Origin: Takakia lepidozioides
Lineage: Eukaryota; Streptophyta; Takakiopsida; Takakiales; Takakiaceae
NCBI GenBank assembly: GCA_030704615.1
Contig: CM060732.1
Span: 23,436,001 to 23,500,000 of the forward strand
Length of the DNA: 64,000 bases
Reading direction: 5' to 3'
The notes under the pieces were generated by a model, which was not told the DNA's origin, made no database searches, and was given only the letters and a program-made list of their open reading frames with translations. Shown in pieces: positions 35,888-46,860 of the stretch. Both the position numbers and the translations under genes were made by a program. Each line of letters begins with the position of its first letter. The stretch's first letter is position 1.

Positions 35888-37460
35888 CTGGACCCACACT
35901 CTACCCCTGCTCCTTCAGCTATCCATGCCTCTGCACAAATCATGCATTCATCCTTGCCTTGCTGCTAGCAGCTGACAATGACAGCCTAGATTTGTTCTAG
36001 GAAACACCCAACTCAGCTTATCACGCTAGTTCCTATGCTCATTGCATCTGCTACTCTCTGTAATCCAACAGGCATTCACCTTGTTGCCTCGATTGTCCCA
36101 CCATTGACTGGGGTCAGAAAAGTATTTTTTCCACAGCTTCTCCTCGTCTCTGTTACCTGTTTCTGGATACTTTCCTGTTGTCACATTGGCAGTATCATGT
36201 CAAAATCACTCCAAACTATCAAACGGGCACTCAACCAGCTAACTTGCAGAATTCAACGTGAAAATTTAGGGCCGGTTCTGATAAGAGGGAAAAACAGGGT
36301 GAAATGTGTTGAAGAAGGTGCCTTCATTGGCAGTGCCTGATTTTATCAATTGTGCCGCTGCAGCTGCGGCTTCCAGTTGACCACCTACCCATGCAGGTTT
36401 CTTGTAGCTATTGGTCCACAGGGAATCATAGGTAATCTTGTGCTTGAAATCTGGCCCTCTTGGATGAATCTGGACCCGCACTCCATCCCTGCTCCTTCAG
36501 CTATCCATGCCTCTGCACAAAACATGCATACATCCTTGCCTTGCTGCTAGCAGCTGACAATGACAGCCTAGGTTTGTTCTAGGAAACACCCAACTCAGCT
36601 TATCACGCTAGTTCCTATGCTCATTGCGTCTGCTACTCTCTGTAATCCAACAGGCATCCACCTTTTTGCCTCGATTGTCCCACCATAGACTGGGGTCAGA
36701 ACAGTATTCTTTCCACAGCTTCTCCTCGTCTCTGTTACCTGTTTCTGGATACTTTCCTGTTGTCACATTGGCAGTATCATGTCAAAGTCACTCCAAACTA
36801 TCAAAGGGTCGCTCAACCAGCTAACTTGCAGAATTCAACATGAAAATTTAGGGCCGGTTCTGATAAGAGGGAAGAACAGGGTGAAATGTGTTGAAGAAGG
36901 TGCCTTTATTGGCAGTGCCTGATTTTATTAATTGTGCCGCTGCTGCTGCCGCTTCCAGTTGACCATCTACCCATGCAGGTTTCTTGTAGCTATTAATCCA
37001 CAGGGAATCGTAGGTGATCTCGTGCTTGAAATCTGGCCCTCTTGGATGAATCTGGACCCACACTCCATCCGCCTGCTCCTTCAGCTATCCATGCCTCTGC
37101 ACAAATCATGCATACATCCTTGCCTTGCTGCTAGCAACAGACAATGACAGCCTAGAATTCTTCCAGCAAACACTCCAACCATACTTATCACACTAGTTCC
37201 TATGCTGACTTGCATCTGCTTCCAACAGGCATTCACCTTTTTGTCTCCATTGTCCCACCATTGACTGGTGTCGGAGAAGTGTTCATTCCAAAGCTTCTCC
37301 TCGTCTCTGTTATCTGTTTTTGGATACTTTCCTGCTGCCACATTGGCACTAACTTGTCAAATTCATTCCAAACCACCACAGATCCACTGCAACATATGGC
37401 AAATGAAAGGCTACAACTGATGAGAGCGCAAAACAGGCTGAAATAGGTCGAAGAAGAAGG
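35751..37460 (-). repeat. Three 582-bp tandem units, each with one OSB PDF-motif exon pair
   Basis: GTGCCTGATTTTAT recurs at 35,751, 36,333 and 36,915, exactly 582 bp apart; the third unit loses similarity near 37,460. On the minus strand each unit has a 95-nt exon and a second exon starting ATTCATCCAAGAGGGCC. The 95-nt exons are 37331-37237, 36756-36662 and 36174-36080 (RDEEKLW...WWDN). The second exons start at 37051, 36469 and 35887 (RGPDFKHK...PAWV). All first exons run from phase 1 to 0 and all second exons start in phase 0, so any pair can be joined. Second exons 2 and 3 end in stops at 36266 and 36848; that of unit 1 reads into the PPR-DYW gene. Confidence 0.9.
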
Positions 37461-37829
37461 TGCCCTCACCACATTGTCCTTGACCTTGTGTCATGACCCA
37501 TGGAGGATTTGACCGACCATCAACCCAAAAGGACCTCTTGTGTGTGCTGCTTGTGTCTGTAGTCAGGTAATCTCGGATTGGTCTGTGAGAACCACCACGG
37601 TGCAGCTGAGCAGGCAGAGATTGAAACACGGCCTGCTAAGACCAAGCTGACTCTCCCAAGAACCTTGTAAACATCAGGAAGAATACCAAATCATGGTACT
37701 AACAGGAGCCAAGAGCCCACATTTGCAGGATGGACAAACTTCTTCACATCGTACAGTGAGAACAAGCCACACCTTGCGATTGCGGTTCTCCCACCATCGT
37801 GAAGGATCTCTAAAAAACTCATGCCAGCT
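36848..37829 (-). pseudogene. OSB: OSB-type organellar ssDNA-binding protein gene, 5'-truncated remnant (two PDF motifs)
   Basis: Four exons fit: 37829-37773 (SWHEFFRDPSRWWENRNRK), 37605-37470 (SFWVDGRSNPPWV), 37331-37237 (EEKLWNEHF, QWWDN) and 37051-36848 (RGPDFKHE, SLW, KKPAWVDGQL, then stop). The blocks W-(E/N)-x-F-x-D-P/T-S-x-WWDNR, PDFKHK and PxWV are the PDF motif that follows the OB fold in plant OSB proteins. OSB proteins bind single-stranded organelle DNA and restrain mitochondrial recombination. No OB-fold or start codon was found between 37,830 and the divergent LRR gene at 38,331. Either 5' exons are lost or the piece only serves as 5' exons of the PPR gene downstream. Phases across all joins match, so it may still be transcribed. 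Confidence 0.65.
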
Positions 37830-38330
37830 CTGCTCCGTGCTCCAAGGTAGAGGTTTGTGATCGAAAATCCGACAGCATCAACATGTTGACATGGTCCTTT
37901 ACTGAGGGGTGCTAGTGAGCTTTCAACAACATTCATGCAAGTTGCTTTGGGCTCCATTGGGCTCTACACGATGAGGAACAACGAACTCCAAACTCTGCTC
38001 AAGAAACGTGTGCTTTTACCGAACTTTCAACAAGGATATTACTGTGCTCTTCCAAGGTGGCAGGGGTCAGGGGCCCTACATCGACCACCGGTTCGTCGTC
38101 GTGCCGTTCTGATGGCTCCTAGCGGTAAAGAGCGTCGATTTCTGTCGGTAGAATGATCAAGTCAGACAGACCGAGCAAGCGATTCAAAAAAGTCCCGGCG
38201 GATCCAACCCCCCTCAACCCGCGTTTCCATCGATAGCAACTCGAATCCAGCGTGGTTATAAGTAGAGGATGGATTCAGGGTGAGAGGGTGTAGACGGAAA
38301 GACGAGCCTTATTGGGATATGAATTGAGCT
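37830..38330. other. Short region between OSB remnant and LRR gene
   Basis: It probably contains the LRR gene promoter. A minus-strand frame (37,957-37,691, beginning MEPKATCMN) overlaps OSB exon 1 in another frame. It was not accepted as OSB coding because a stop lies before the PDF exon in the correct frame. Confidence 0.4.
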
Positions 38331-38942
38331 ATGGCGGGTGTGATGACTACTAGAACAGCTACACAGCTCTTCTCGCATCTTCCCTTGTTCGTGGCGGTGC
38401 TGCTACTGTGTTGTGGTGGGTGGTGGCCGGTTGGGGTTAGAGGTTCAGACATGGCGGCCCTGCTGGACTTCAAGGACGGGCTGAAAGCTGGGCACAAGCC
38501 GATCTCCGATTGGGTCGCCACCGATATCTCGCCTTGCAACTGGACAGGGGTTGCTTGCAATGCCCACAGTCGGGTGATAAAACTCTTTCTTTCGAGACTG
38601 GGACTGTCAGGGCCAATTTCTCCCAAGCTTGGCTCCATATCTTGCTTAAAACATCTGGACCTGAGTGGTAACGCTCTATCTGGAGGCATCCCTCCCCAGA
38701 TAGGAAATCTTCTCAACTTGCAACAGCTAGATCTCAACTCCAACTCGTTTATCTCGGGTAACATACCTCTGGGGCTCTACAATCTTTCCATTTTGCACTA
38801 CCTCGACTTGAGCCACAACGCCATCTCTGGGACCATTCCTTCCCAGGAACTCTTGGTAAACCTGCAGTATCTAGATTTCAGCAGTAATATGCTCTCTGGA
38901 GGACTCCCAGCTGTTCAAACCGTGCCTAAGCTTCAGCCTTAG
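38331..38942 (+). pseudogene. LRR receptor-like protein, N-terminal part only
   Basis: The frame codes for 203 aa. It has a hydrophobic signal peptide (residues about 15-38, PLFVAVLLLCCGG), an LRRNT_2 cap (DMAALLDFKDGL, SPCNWTGVAC) and four to five plant-type leucine-rich repeats (LKHLDLSGNALSGGIPPQIG, LHYLDLSHNAISGTIPS). It then ends at LQP and a TAG. Full plant LRR receptor kinases continue with many more repeats, a membrane helix and a kinase, none of which follow; the next 250 bp are very GC-rich and unrelated. It is most likely a receptor gene truncated by a rearrangement or insertion, although a secreted short LRR protein cannot be excluded. Confidence 0.75.
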
Positions 38943-39850
38943 TGCCGGGGATGCCCGGGCAAAAACTGCCCGCCCTGCCACGTCCTCCACGCCACGTGAG
39001 CGCCCAGCCCTCGCGCTTCTTCCCGTTGACTCCTCTCAGCGCCACGCGGGCGCGTGGGGGCCCGCCTACCCCCAAGCCTTCGGCGCCCACGCCTTGCCAC
39101 GTGAGGCCCTCCCTACCTGCCACGTCGCTCTCCCACAGAGCCCGGCACGAGAGGCTGTCCTATACAGTCTCCCATACCCTGTCTAAAAAGAGTATGGCTA
39201 AACCAGATTGAGCCATATCCTTTTTAGACGGTATATGGAAACGTATAGGAAATACACTAACTCCTAGGAGGGTATGGAAGTGTTGATGATGGTTGGGTTT
39301 AAGTATGGTGACATACATTATTTGAGATAACAATAATGGAACGGAAAGGCTGACGGGAGCGATGGCGGCGAGCTCCGCAGGCCCTGCTGCGTGACTGAGC
39401 TCTAGCTCCCCTTGCGATCCATCTGCTTCTGGCAGATGAGGTGTGGAGCGCCCATCCTCCTTTTTCCTTCTCCTTGCTTTTCCCCCAACCCTCTCCTTTC
39501 TTCATCTCCTCTCCGATAGAGCTTCCGATGAAAAACTCTTCTTGTAAGTTGCCCATCATCTCCTAGCTATTTTCCTTCCTTCTCCATGCTTTTCTCTCCT
39601 CGACTTACCAATCTTCATCTTCTCTCTCAAAAGTTGCTGATGAAAGACTCCACTAGTGCGGCTCTAGTCTTCATCTCCTTCCGGTTTCGTTCGTCGACCC
39701 TCCAGCCCAAAGTGGTCTAGGGCTTCTGACGGGTAGTGATCTTCATGATTCTCGAGCGCTGCCGGCGCTCCTGTTTGCTGCTCATTGATTTCCTCCAGCT
39801 TCGTGTTGCGTACGATTCGACGGTGTCGAGTTTTCTTGTATTTTTTTTTT
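38943..39850. other. GC-rich junction and unassigned DNA
   Basis: From 38,943 to about 39,140 the sequence is highly GC-rich with repeated GCCACGT/CACGTGAG motifs. This sharp change of composition coincides with the end of the LRR frame. The rest, to about 39,850, has overlapping short frames without recognisable motifs and may be the 5' part of the LINE remnant. Confidence 0.4.
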
Positions 39851-41320
39851 CTGGCTTATTCATGAGGTTGTCCCCTCCATCTCCCGCCCGCGGATTAATG
39901 TCTCCCCCTCCACCCTCTTCGCAAAGGGAACCTCCCGAGAACAAAACCTTCGGCTTCCCCAGCTTCTCCTTTCCTGTTCTCGACTCTGTGCAAATGGCGT
40001 CCTTTGTGTCTGGGCGCCCAGGCAGAGACACAATGGCGGATCCTCCAGAAGGCAGGCACATGATGGTCATGGGTGCTAGGCAGCGGGTCTTCTGCACCGC
40101 CCATGTTAGAGTCTGACTCGGTGCAACTTTGGAGTGAAAACGTAGGTCTTGTCGATGAAAGCCAGCCGATCCTCGCTCTTGACATGAACCTCATTAAAGA
40201 GCACTCCTTGTTGATGAAAGAAACGGGAATCTTGCTGCATTTCCCTGGCAGGGCCAGAAACAGGTTCTGGGCCAGACAGTGGACTCTTGAGCAGTACCTT
40301 AGTGGTGGGGGTGGCCTCACTCGGCATTTTAGTATTCCCCTGGGGTGGGGTTCTTACTCCATAATGTTCGTCTCGGCTGAGCTGGCGGAGAAGGCACTGA
40401 AGTTCAACACAGCCAAATCGCGATACAGGGTGACCAATTTTCCTTGGTCCGCCGATTGGGGCCACAAGGAAGGCATTACATGCAAACCCGGCATCCTAGC
40501 GTTACCATTTCTCCCTGGCAACCATTTCCGTTCGCTTCCAGAGATAGGTGGCCGCCTTTGTGGGTGCCATTCTTCTAATGACCATGACATTACGGACCCT
40601 CAGAGTGTTGACAATGGAGGAGATCCTTATGACGGGTATCGTGACAGTGGAGTTCCTCGATTGGTGGTCCTCATGCCGGATTCAGCGAGGATTCCTAAAT
40701 CAATCAAACTCCCCTCTCTCAATGGCTCCTTCATTTCTGTAGTGGTTCAAGAGGAGATTCTTTCTATCGTTTGCCATCACTCTCGTCGTGAAGGTCATGT
40801 AAAAGCTGACTGTCCTAATATTCCTGCAAAGTTCCAAGAAGCCCGTTTCTCTAATTAAACTGTAACGAGGCTTTCAATAATCGAGCGGCTGTGCAGGTGG
40901 CCCCTCCCCGTTGAGCAGAAAGCGTCCGGATTCTTCGCCCTTGGAGCAACCTCCTGCAAAAAGATACCGAGATGCCATCACTGGCCCACCATCCGTCAGT
41001 CCAAGAGTTTACCTGTTCCCGGCTAAGTCTCCCATCTCCACGGAAATAGGGGCTTCCACTCCAACAACATTCGAGTTGGGGGAAAATGCTCCGGACAGTC
41101 TGGCGACTTTCTGCCTTACGCAGCTTAAGTCTTTCTCCAACTTGCCTCTGGCTGACGAGGTGTTGGGCCTGACTCTTTTCTGGCTGAGATTTGGATTACC
41201 CCTATAATTTTTGGCTTCCCGGATGGTAAGCCTTCTATCCTCCTCACGGGTGACAACTCCTTCCTCAGCTCGCAGATCTCTGACCTCGACATGAGGTTGC
41301 TTAAACCCTCTCATGAGCTC
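39850..41320 (+). pseudogene. LINE ORF1-like (DUF4283 / CCHC) remnant with frameshifts
   Basis: Plus-strand frames follow one another. 39,880-40,116 is a Ser/Pro-rich start. 40,073-40,858 has RNRFWARQWTLEQYL, SIMFVSAELAEKAL, FPWSADWG and a broken zinc knuckle (CHHSRREGHVKADC). From 40,911 to 41,207 there is a Pro-rich tail (RPDSSPLEQPPAKRYRD). The RNA-binding DUF4283-type domain followed by a CCHC knuckle is the layout of ORF1 in plant L1-type LINEs. Several frame changes are needed, no reverse transcriptase follows, and the MULE lies just beyond. Confidence 0.5.
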
Positions 41321-41707
41321 AACCTGGTTGTTTCGAAGGTGGCAGGAATCTTCTCCTCGCAGCTTCCATTGTTTTGATCCCTATCAGCCGAGACTGCAAT
41401 GTATTTTGGGGCTTTATCTCAGAAGATGCCTCTGCAAAATACTCTTATGCAATCCAGGTGTTGCCTGTGGTTCCTCCATTGTTAGCCATCTCCATATTTG
41501 CGCTCGCATCGTGTAGTGGGCTCTCGGATGCCATCTCCATTAGAAAAGACTTTTTTTTATGGTTTGTCCCAAGAAGAGAGAGGGTACGTGAGACCTTTGG
41601 GGATGGAAGGAGAAGTTCCAAGTGATGAAAGGTGCCTAACATCAAAAATTATGGATGAAAAGTGTCTAATTTACATAAATCCTTTTTAAAAGTGCCTAAA
41701 ACAATAT

Positions 41708-42041
41708 GCCTCTCATTTTAAGATAATAGGGTCTTCAATGGGCACGTGCGATGTGGCCAGTGGGCCCCGCGCACGGACGCCCGGCTCCCCAGCACCCCGC
41801 CCGCCCCGCCCGCCCGCGCGCTGCGCCCGGGCGCGGCTGCAGCAACCGCGCCCGCGCCCCCGTCCCCCGCCCATGAGTCCGCTGCCCTCCAGTCCGCCAG
41901 TCCGCTGCTGGCCAGTCCGCTGCCCAACAGTCTGCCAGTCCGCTAGTCCACTGGCCAGTCCCCTGCCATCCAGTCCGATGACGGCGCAGGATCGCCACCG
42001 TCCATTCCCATAACCCATCCGAGCCCTCCATTTTTAGGGCT
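41708..42041 (+). repeat. Left terminal inverted repeat of the MULE
   Basis: It pairs with 53,036-53,382. The central part is very GC-rich, and the inner part carries repeated AGTCCGCTG/CAGTCCGCCAG motifs at about 41,875-41,975. Similarity ends at CTCCATTTTTAGGGCT. Confidence 0.92.
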
Positions 42042-42680
42042 ACGAAAATGGCAATGATCTTCCCACCAAATCTCGGCCGCTCTCTATTGACGGCTGTTTG
42101 TTGTCCGATGTTGCGGTAGGCGTTTCCATGCACGCGACTGTTCCTGTTTTGCGCGCGATGTTCATGATGATGATGAAGCGTGTGCTTGAACATGAGAGGA
42201 CTGTCTGGGCACTACAGCCACCATCGTGCATATGCTTCCACTATTTTTGCCTTCTTGTTGTGCTTTCGGGAACCCTCGTTTTATGGTTTGGTTCTATGTC
42301 ATAAATATGGAAAATGCGGACATCTGTCGTCGATAACGTCCTCTGCTTGTGATCCGTCATGATACGTTTAGCCTCTTCGTACTGCATCCCTCATGAGAGC
42401 CTTCACAAGTTTAGTTCGTTAAAGGAACCCATGGGTAACATGGGCGCGAAAATGGTGGAAGCGTATGCACATGGGGGCGTGTATTGCAGATTTCGTATCG
42501 GACGATGGGACTGTTTATGTGACCAAGTATAGCGGCTTGCATCCGTCGTGCATAAGTTGTGGAAAAGGGTGGAGAATCTGAAGAAACCCAGCTTTGTGAT
42601 GGATCCACATGGTATTATATAAGGGATGGCAGCACAAAAAAACAATTCGAGTCGTCACGGAACACCATCCAGTCGTAAGG

Positions 42681-42780
42681 TCCTCAAACATCCACACGCA
42701 CCTGCTGAATGCAGATGTCTGAGCCACGATGGGAGATGTCTGAGACAATTGCATCTGCAAATGCGCGTGGATGTTTGAGG
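42681..42780. repeat. Inverted repeat near the left MULE terminus
   Basis: TCCTCAAACATCCACACGCA (42,681-42,700) pairs with TGCGCGTGGATGTTTGAGG (42,762-42,780). Further partial pairing of GCAGATGTCTGAG and GAGATGTCTGAG-type sequence lies inside. It could form a hairpin of about 100 nt. Confidence 0.75.
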
Positions 42781-43738
42781 TCCGTTGTGTCGCGAGTCTG
42801 TTCACAGTGGGTCCGCTAGCCCGTCAGTGCTCCGGATATTCCCCTTATCGCGTGCATAACAGTCAGTTTGGAGGCGGTCTGCTGGAAGTCCGTCTGTTGG
42901 GATAGCAGTCTGTTGCACTTGTGAATTTGTCAGTCGGTTGTGTCGGAAGTCTGTTGCACTAAGTCTGTTTGACTTCTTATTTTCCCTCCGGTCAGTCTTT
43001 TGGCTTGTTCTCCCGCCAGTCTGGCGAAACGTCCGTCTGCTGGACAGTTCTCCTCTATGGATATCAGTCTGTTGGACTGTGCATGCATCAGTCTATTGTG
43101 CCGCGAGTCTGTTCGCAATGGGTGTGTTCAACTTTCCTGTTCCCGCCTTACTCTCTTTTGTCTTCATTCCACTGGCAGGGAAGTGCCTCCAATATGAAGC
43201 CGCTTCGCCTCAGCAAAGCGAATAGTCCACTGGACTGGCGGTCCGCTGGACTCTCGGCCCGATGGGAAATGAGTCTGTTGCACTTGCGAGGAGCGTGGAT
43301 GAATTTAGTATGATCCGTTCGTTCGGTGGACGTATTCAATGCGATGACGGCGGATAGTTGGCGCCTGTGAAATCGCGCCACGTTGGCAATGCCATGCCCG
43401 CTTTCCCCCTTCTACTTCTACTTTCTCCATTCTCTTCGCGCCTGTTTCTTCGCACAGTTTTGCACTGCTTTGTTTTCCTCTTTGCATTTCCATCACCGTA
43501 ACGAAAGACGACCGTTCTTCCCCAGGTGTGGAGAGTCGCGGTGAGCCGCGAAGCGTCGCAAACACGCTCGCCTTCGTAACAATTCGAAGTTCATCGGCTC
43601 GGTGAGGTTCTCACTTGCTGCGGTGTTTCCATTCCATTTTGTGTCCTCTTCTTCTTGCTTAGGGTGAGTCTTTTCATAGGACTTCTATCTGTCTCTCTGT
43701 CGCTCATTGTCCTTGCACCTTCGTTTCATTCTGCAGCG

Positions 43739-44706
43739 ATGGAGGATGCTTGTGAAAAAGGTGGAGCAGACTGGTTGGATTTTGTGCACCAAACCAGACT
43801 GAAGAAGGAGCGAAGGTACTGGTACTCACCAGACGAGTTTGATCATAAAATAGTGGAAGCATTTGTAGACCTCCACGCCCGGAAGCCCAAAAACTCAAAT
43901 TGGCAGAAGGACAAGCTCTTCTGTCCTTTCTGTGAAGAGGTAATCAAGGACAAAATCCAACTAAATCGGCATTGTATTGACACGGATTGCAAGGAGACTG
44001 TTGCAATGATTCCACGGGATTTCAAGCCTTGGCCGATACTGAAAGAAATGTCGATTGTCAAAGAGGCCACAATGTGCTTGCGTGGATCAGTGCTTGACCC
44101 CCGCACTTTGGAATTAGACGAAGTGCGCGCACGGTATGGCGTCCATTGTGGTGGCCCGTCAATGGAGGATTTGCAAGTGCGGGGAACGCTGGACGCTCCC
44201 AGAAAACGTAAACTGAGTGATGGGGCCCAAAAAAAGGAGAGGCAAAAAAAGGAGAAGGCTGCAAGGTCTGCTCGCGAGGCAAGGGCAAAATCCACCCAAC
44301 AGATTGAACCCCGTCCTGGGCGGCAGACCCACACCATCAGTACTGATACTGAAAGTGAATCTACTCAGGGCCTGGAAGGGGTGACAAGTCCAGTGGACAT
44401 TGACTTGCCTAACCAGACTCGGCAGCAGGGTCAAAACCAAAAACTCAACAGAGCACTGAAGGGCCAGTCTGCCCTGGCACATTGCGCCTCGTTGACTTTG
44501 GGCTTTTCCCACCAGAATGCCCACCAATTGGGGATCCAGACTTCTTCCGTTATTTCTACAGAGTTGCCCAGTCAGGTCTGCTACGCACATTAATCCGACA
44601 GGCGGAACAGAACTGGTTGAACAGCTTTGAAGATGAAGATGACGATGATGAAGTAGAGGAGGTAATGGTCAGTCTGACCGCCCAGTCTGTTCTCTATGCT
44701 GTTTGA
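43739..44706 (+). CDS. MULE plus-strand gene, first block: unknown protein with Cys/His cluster
   Basis: The likely start is the ATG at 43,739, just after a CTGCAG acceptor. The frame gives MEDACEKGGADWLDFVHQ, then YWYSPDEFDHKIVEAFVDLH and CPFCEEVI...LNRHCIDTDC, a Cys-x2-Cys...His-x4-5-Cys pattern that may bind zinc. A strongly basic KKERQKKEKAARSAREARAK stretch follows. The protein-like frame then changes at about 44,400-44,480 to GDPDFFRYFYRVAQSGLLRT with an acidic EDEDDDDEVEEV tail, by a short intron or a frameshift. I do not recognise the family. By position it is the 5' part of the gene that ends in the Ulp1 domain. Confidence 0.5.
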
Positions 44707-44894
44707 GTCCATCATCGGGGTCACGTTGCCTATTCAGTCTGGTCAGTCCCCTGCGTTCTCTCCTCAGTCCGCTCGTCAGTTAGTCTGTTTTATATCGCTG
44801 CATTACTTACTGAGTCCGTTTGGCAGTCCGCTGGTCCAGTCCACTGGTATAGTCTACTAGTTGTCTCCACCCTACGTACGCACGTTACAGTCTG

Positions 44895-45407
44895 TTGGTC
44901 TGTGAATCCAGTCCGCTGCATGAGGTGAATATAGAGTCCACGTCCATATTCCTGACGTCGAAGTTCTCTGCCATGTACCAGGATGAACGTGTTTCTATTC
45001 GTAGGGCCATTCAGGCTTGGCGGAAACCTAGCAATGATGCTCCTTTACAAGCGACTGCAGTGCATGCGGAAGTGGACCGCGTGCGAGAGTACATATTATT
45101 GAAGTATCCTGGGTCATTTGCTGCTATAGCGGCATTACATATTGAAGACGTGTCGGGGGGGAATGCGTCTGGGACAGCCGAGTCTGCCATCCAGCAGACT
45201 CCCATTCAGCAGGCCGTCATCCAGCAGACTCCCGTTCAGCAGCCTGTCATCCAGCAGACTCCAAGAGAGCAGACTCCCAACGAGCAGCCTGTCATCCTGC
45301 AGACTCCTCTCCAGGAGCCCATCATGCAGCCCATGCCAATGGGAAGTCCTGTCATCCAACAGACTGCGGACCAGCAGACTGACCAGCAGACTGCCTTTCT
45401 CTCATAG
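44895..45407 (+). CDS. MULE plus-strand gene, block with Gln/Thr/Pro repeats
   Basis: The frame has an ordinary part (SAMYQDERVSIRRAIQAWRK, VDRVREYILLKYPGSFAAI). It is followed by about 70 residues of IQQTP/VIQQTP-type repeats up to a TAG at 45,405. The repeats are the translated CAGCAGACT motif that is scattered through the whole element. Exon borders were not fixed. Confidence 0.4.
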   Translation: MVCESSPLHEVNIESTSIFLTSKFSAMYQDERVSIRRAIQAWRKPSNDAPLQATAVHAEVDRVREYILLKYPGSFAAIAALHIEDVSGGNASGTAESAIQQTPIQQAVIQQTPVQQPVIQQTPREQTPNEQPVILQTPLQEPIMQPMPMGSPVIQQTADQQTDQQTAFLS

Positions 45408-45424
45408 CACGGCGCTTTTTGCAG

Positions 45425-46240
45425 TTTGGCGATCGCCATCACCGGTAATTCGCCCCGGAGCTGAAGACCTCACACTTCCCCGGCTTAAGGTGGGAGAAAT
45501 TAATCCCCATTTGGATTGGCATAATGAGCTCCACCGGATCGTTGCGGACCGCCGGTGGTCATTTGTACCCTTTCATTATTCCATGGAGTTTTCTATTGAG
45601 GAAGCCAACCATGTTCTAGAAGCCGCCTCTGCTGTTGCCATTGAAGCCACAAGCGACCAAAATGCGCCGCCTCTACTTGTGCAGCTGATTCTCATGGATG
45701 ACCCACGGCCTGAAGACCTCAGACATATGCCTATGGCACATCTAATTTTTGGGGTGCGAAGAAAGCACTTGTTCGGATTGACTGAGGAGGACTTTGAGCG
45801 CATGGCAGCTCCCTTCCTACAACACAGATGGATGCAATTTGGCAATTTCCGCTCATACAACAAGTTGATGAAGGATTTGCATAGTTTGAGGATGGACTTA
45901 CTCCATAGAACAGACCATTCACAGAAGTTTTGTGGTGGATGAGGCATTGCACTAGTTTGCATTGGTGATGGAGCGAGCAGTATTCGACATTGTTTTGCAG
46001 AATCCCATTGTTTTGCATAATCCCAATGTTTTCAAAGTCCTGTGGTGTGGGATCCTAACTGAAGACCGCATCGGCGCCATTGCTCATCTCGATGGAGCAT
46101 GCCTGTGCCGGAAAATCAAGGACATTGGCCTCGTCAGAAATCTCTTGGAAGGTAAAATGTTATGGGCAACTTTCGTGTTTCAGCTCAATTTCTTTTGCCA
46201 ACTTTTTTACAAGTTCACATTTGCATAAACATGTGTTGCA
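45425..46240 (+). CDS. MULE plus-strand gene, globular block, disrupted
   Basis: After the acceptor TTTTTGCAG at 45,424 a globular frame runs (LKVGEINPHLDWHNELHRIV, FERMAAPFLQHRWMQFGNF). At about 45,925 coding continues in another frame as FVVDEALH, an in-frame TAG, then FALVMERAVFDIVLQNP and VLWCGILTEDRIGAIAHLDG. It ends at LLEG with a GTAAAA donor at about 46,152. The TAG may be a CAG-to-TAG change. No known domain was recognised. Confidence 0.45.
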
Positions 46241-46241
46241 G

Positions 46242-46860
46242 GGCGAGTTGATCTGGGAGACAAGCAAGTGCAGGCTGCTTTCGACTCTTTTGCCAGAGGT
46301 GCAAGGGACCTTGTTCTGGCTTTACAAGGAGTTCGGGAGACTGTCCAGCAGACTGGCCACAAGAATGTCGAACAACATATTCCCCACGACACATGTGGGC
46401 AGACTGCCCAAGTGCTGGAGACCGAGCATGTGCACCAGACCGTCCCGGGTAATAGGCCGGATCACTCCCAGCAGACTGCCCTGCACACACATACTCAGTA
46501 TGTGCAAACAGTACTGAGCGGGCAGCGAACTTTGCAGACTTTGCAGCAGACCGGAGAACAGACCGGCCAACAGACTGCCCTCATCCGACTGTGCAACAGA
46601 CCAGCGAACATGGCCACCAGACTGCCCCTCAGCAAACTGTACAACAGACCGTGCAGCAGACCGACAAATCCAGCCAGCAGATTGCCCCTCAGCAGACCGT
46701 GCAGCAGACCGACGAATCCAGCCAGCAGATTGCCCCTCAGCAGACTGTGCAGCACACTGGCGAACCTACTCAGCAGATGGCCGAGCAGACTATCCAGGAG
46801 ACTAACAGCTAGTCTGTTCCCTGGATTGTGCAACAGACTCGGATGCACTGGCCTCATCGG
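46242..46860 (+). CDS. MULE plus-strand gene, QQT-repeat exon with frameshift
   Basis: The exon starts after GTGTTGCAG in the phase left by the previous donor (GRVDLGDKQVQAAFDSFARG). It then becomes a long Q-Q-T/Q-Q-I repeat region. Near 46,585 the repeat continues in another frame (TVQQTSEHGHQTAPQQTVQQ) to a stop at 46,810, which indicates a small indel. The repeats are again translated copies of the CAGCAGACT motif. Confidence 0.45.

Noticed and set aside
41735-42193. Gly/Ala/Arg-rich frames across the left TIR (and the mirror set at 52,864-53,355)
   Set aside because: They are a by-product of GC-rich terminal repeats; they occur in both TIRs on both strands and have no protein motifs.
45142-45424. 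Ser/Arg/Leu-rich frame running into the globular MULE block
   Set aside because: This part is the CAGCAGACT repeat read in the wrong frame; the coding block starts only after the acceptor at 45,424.
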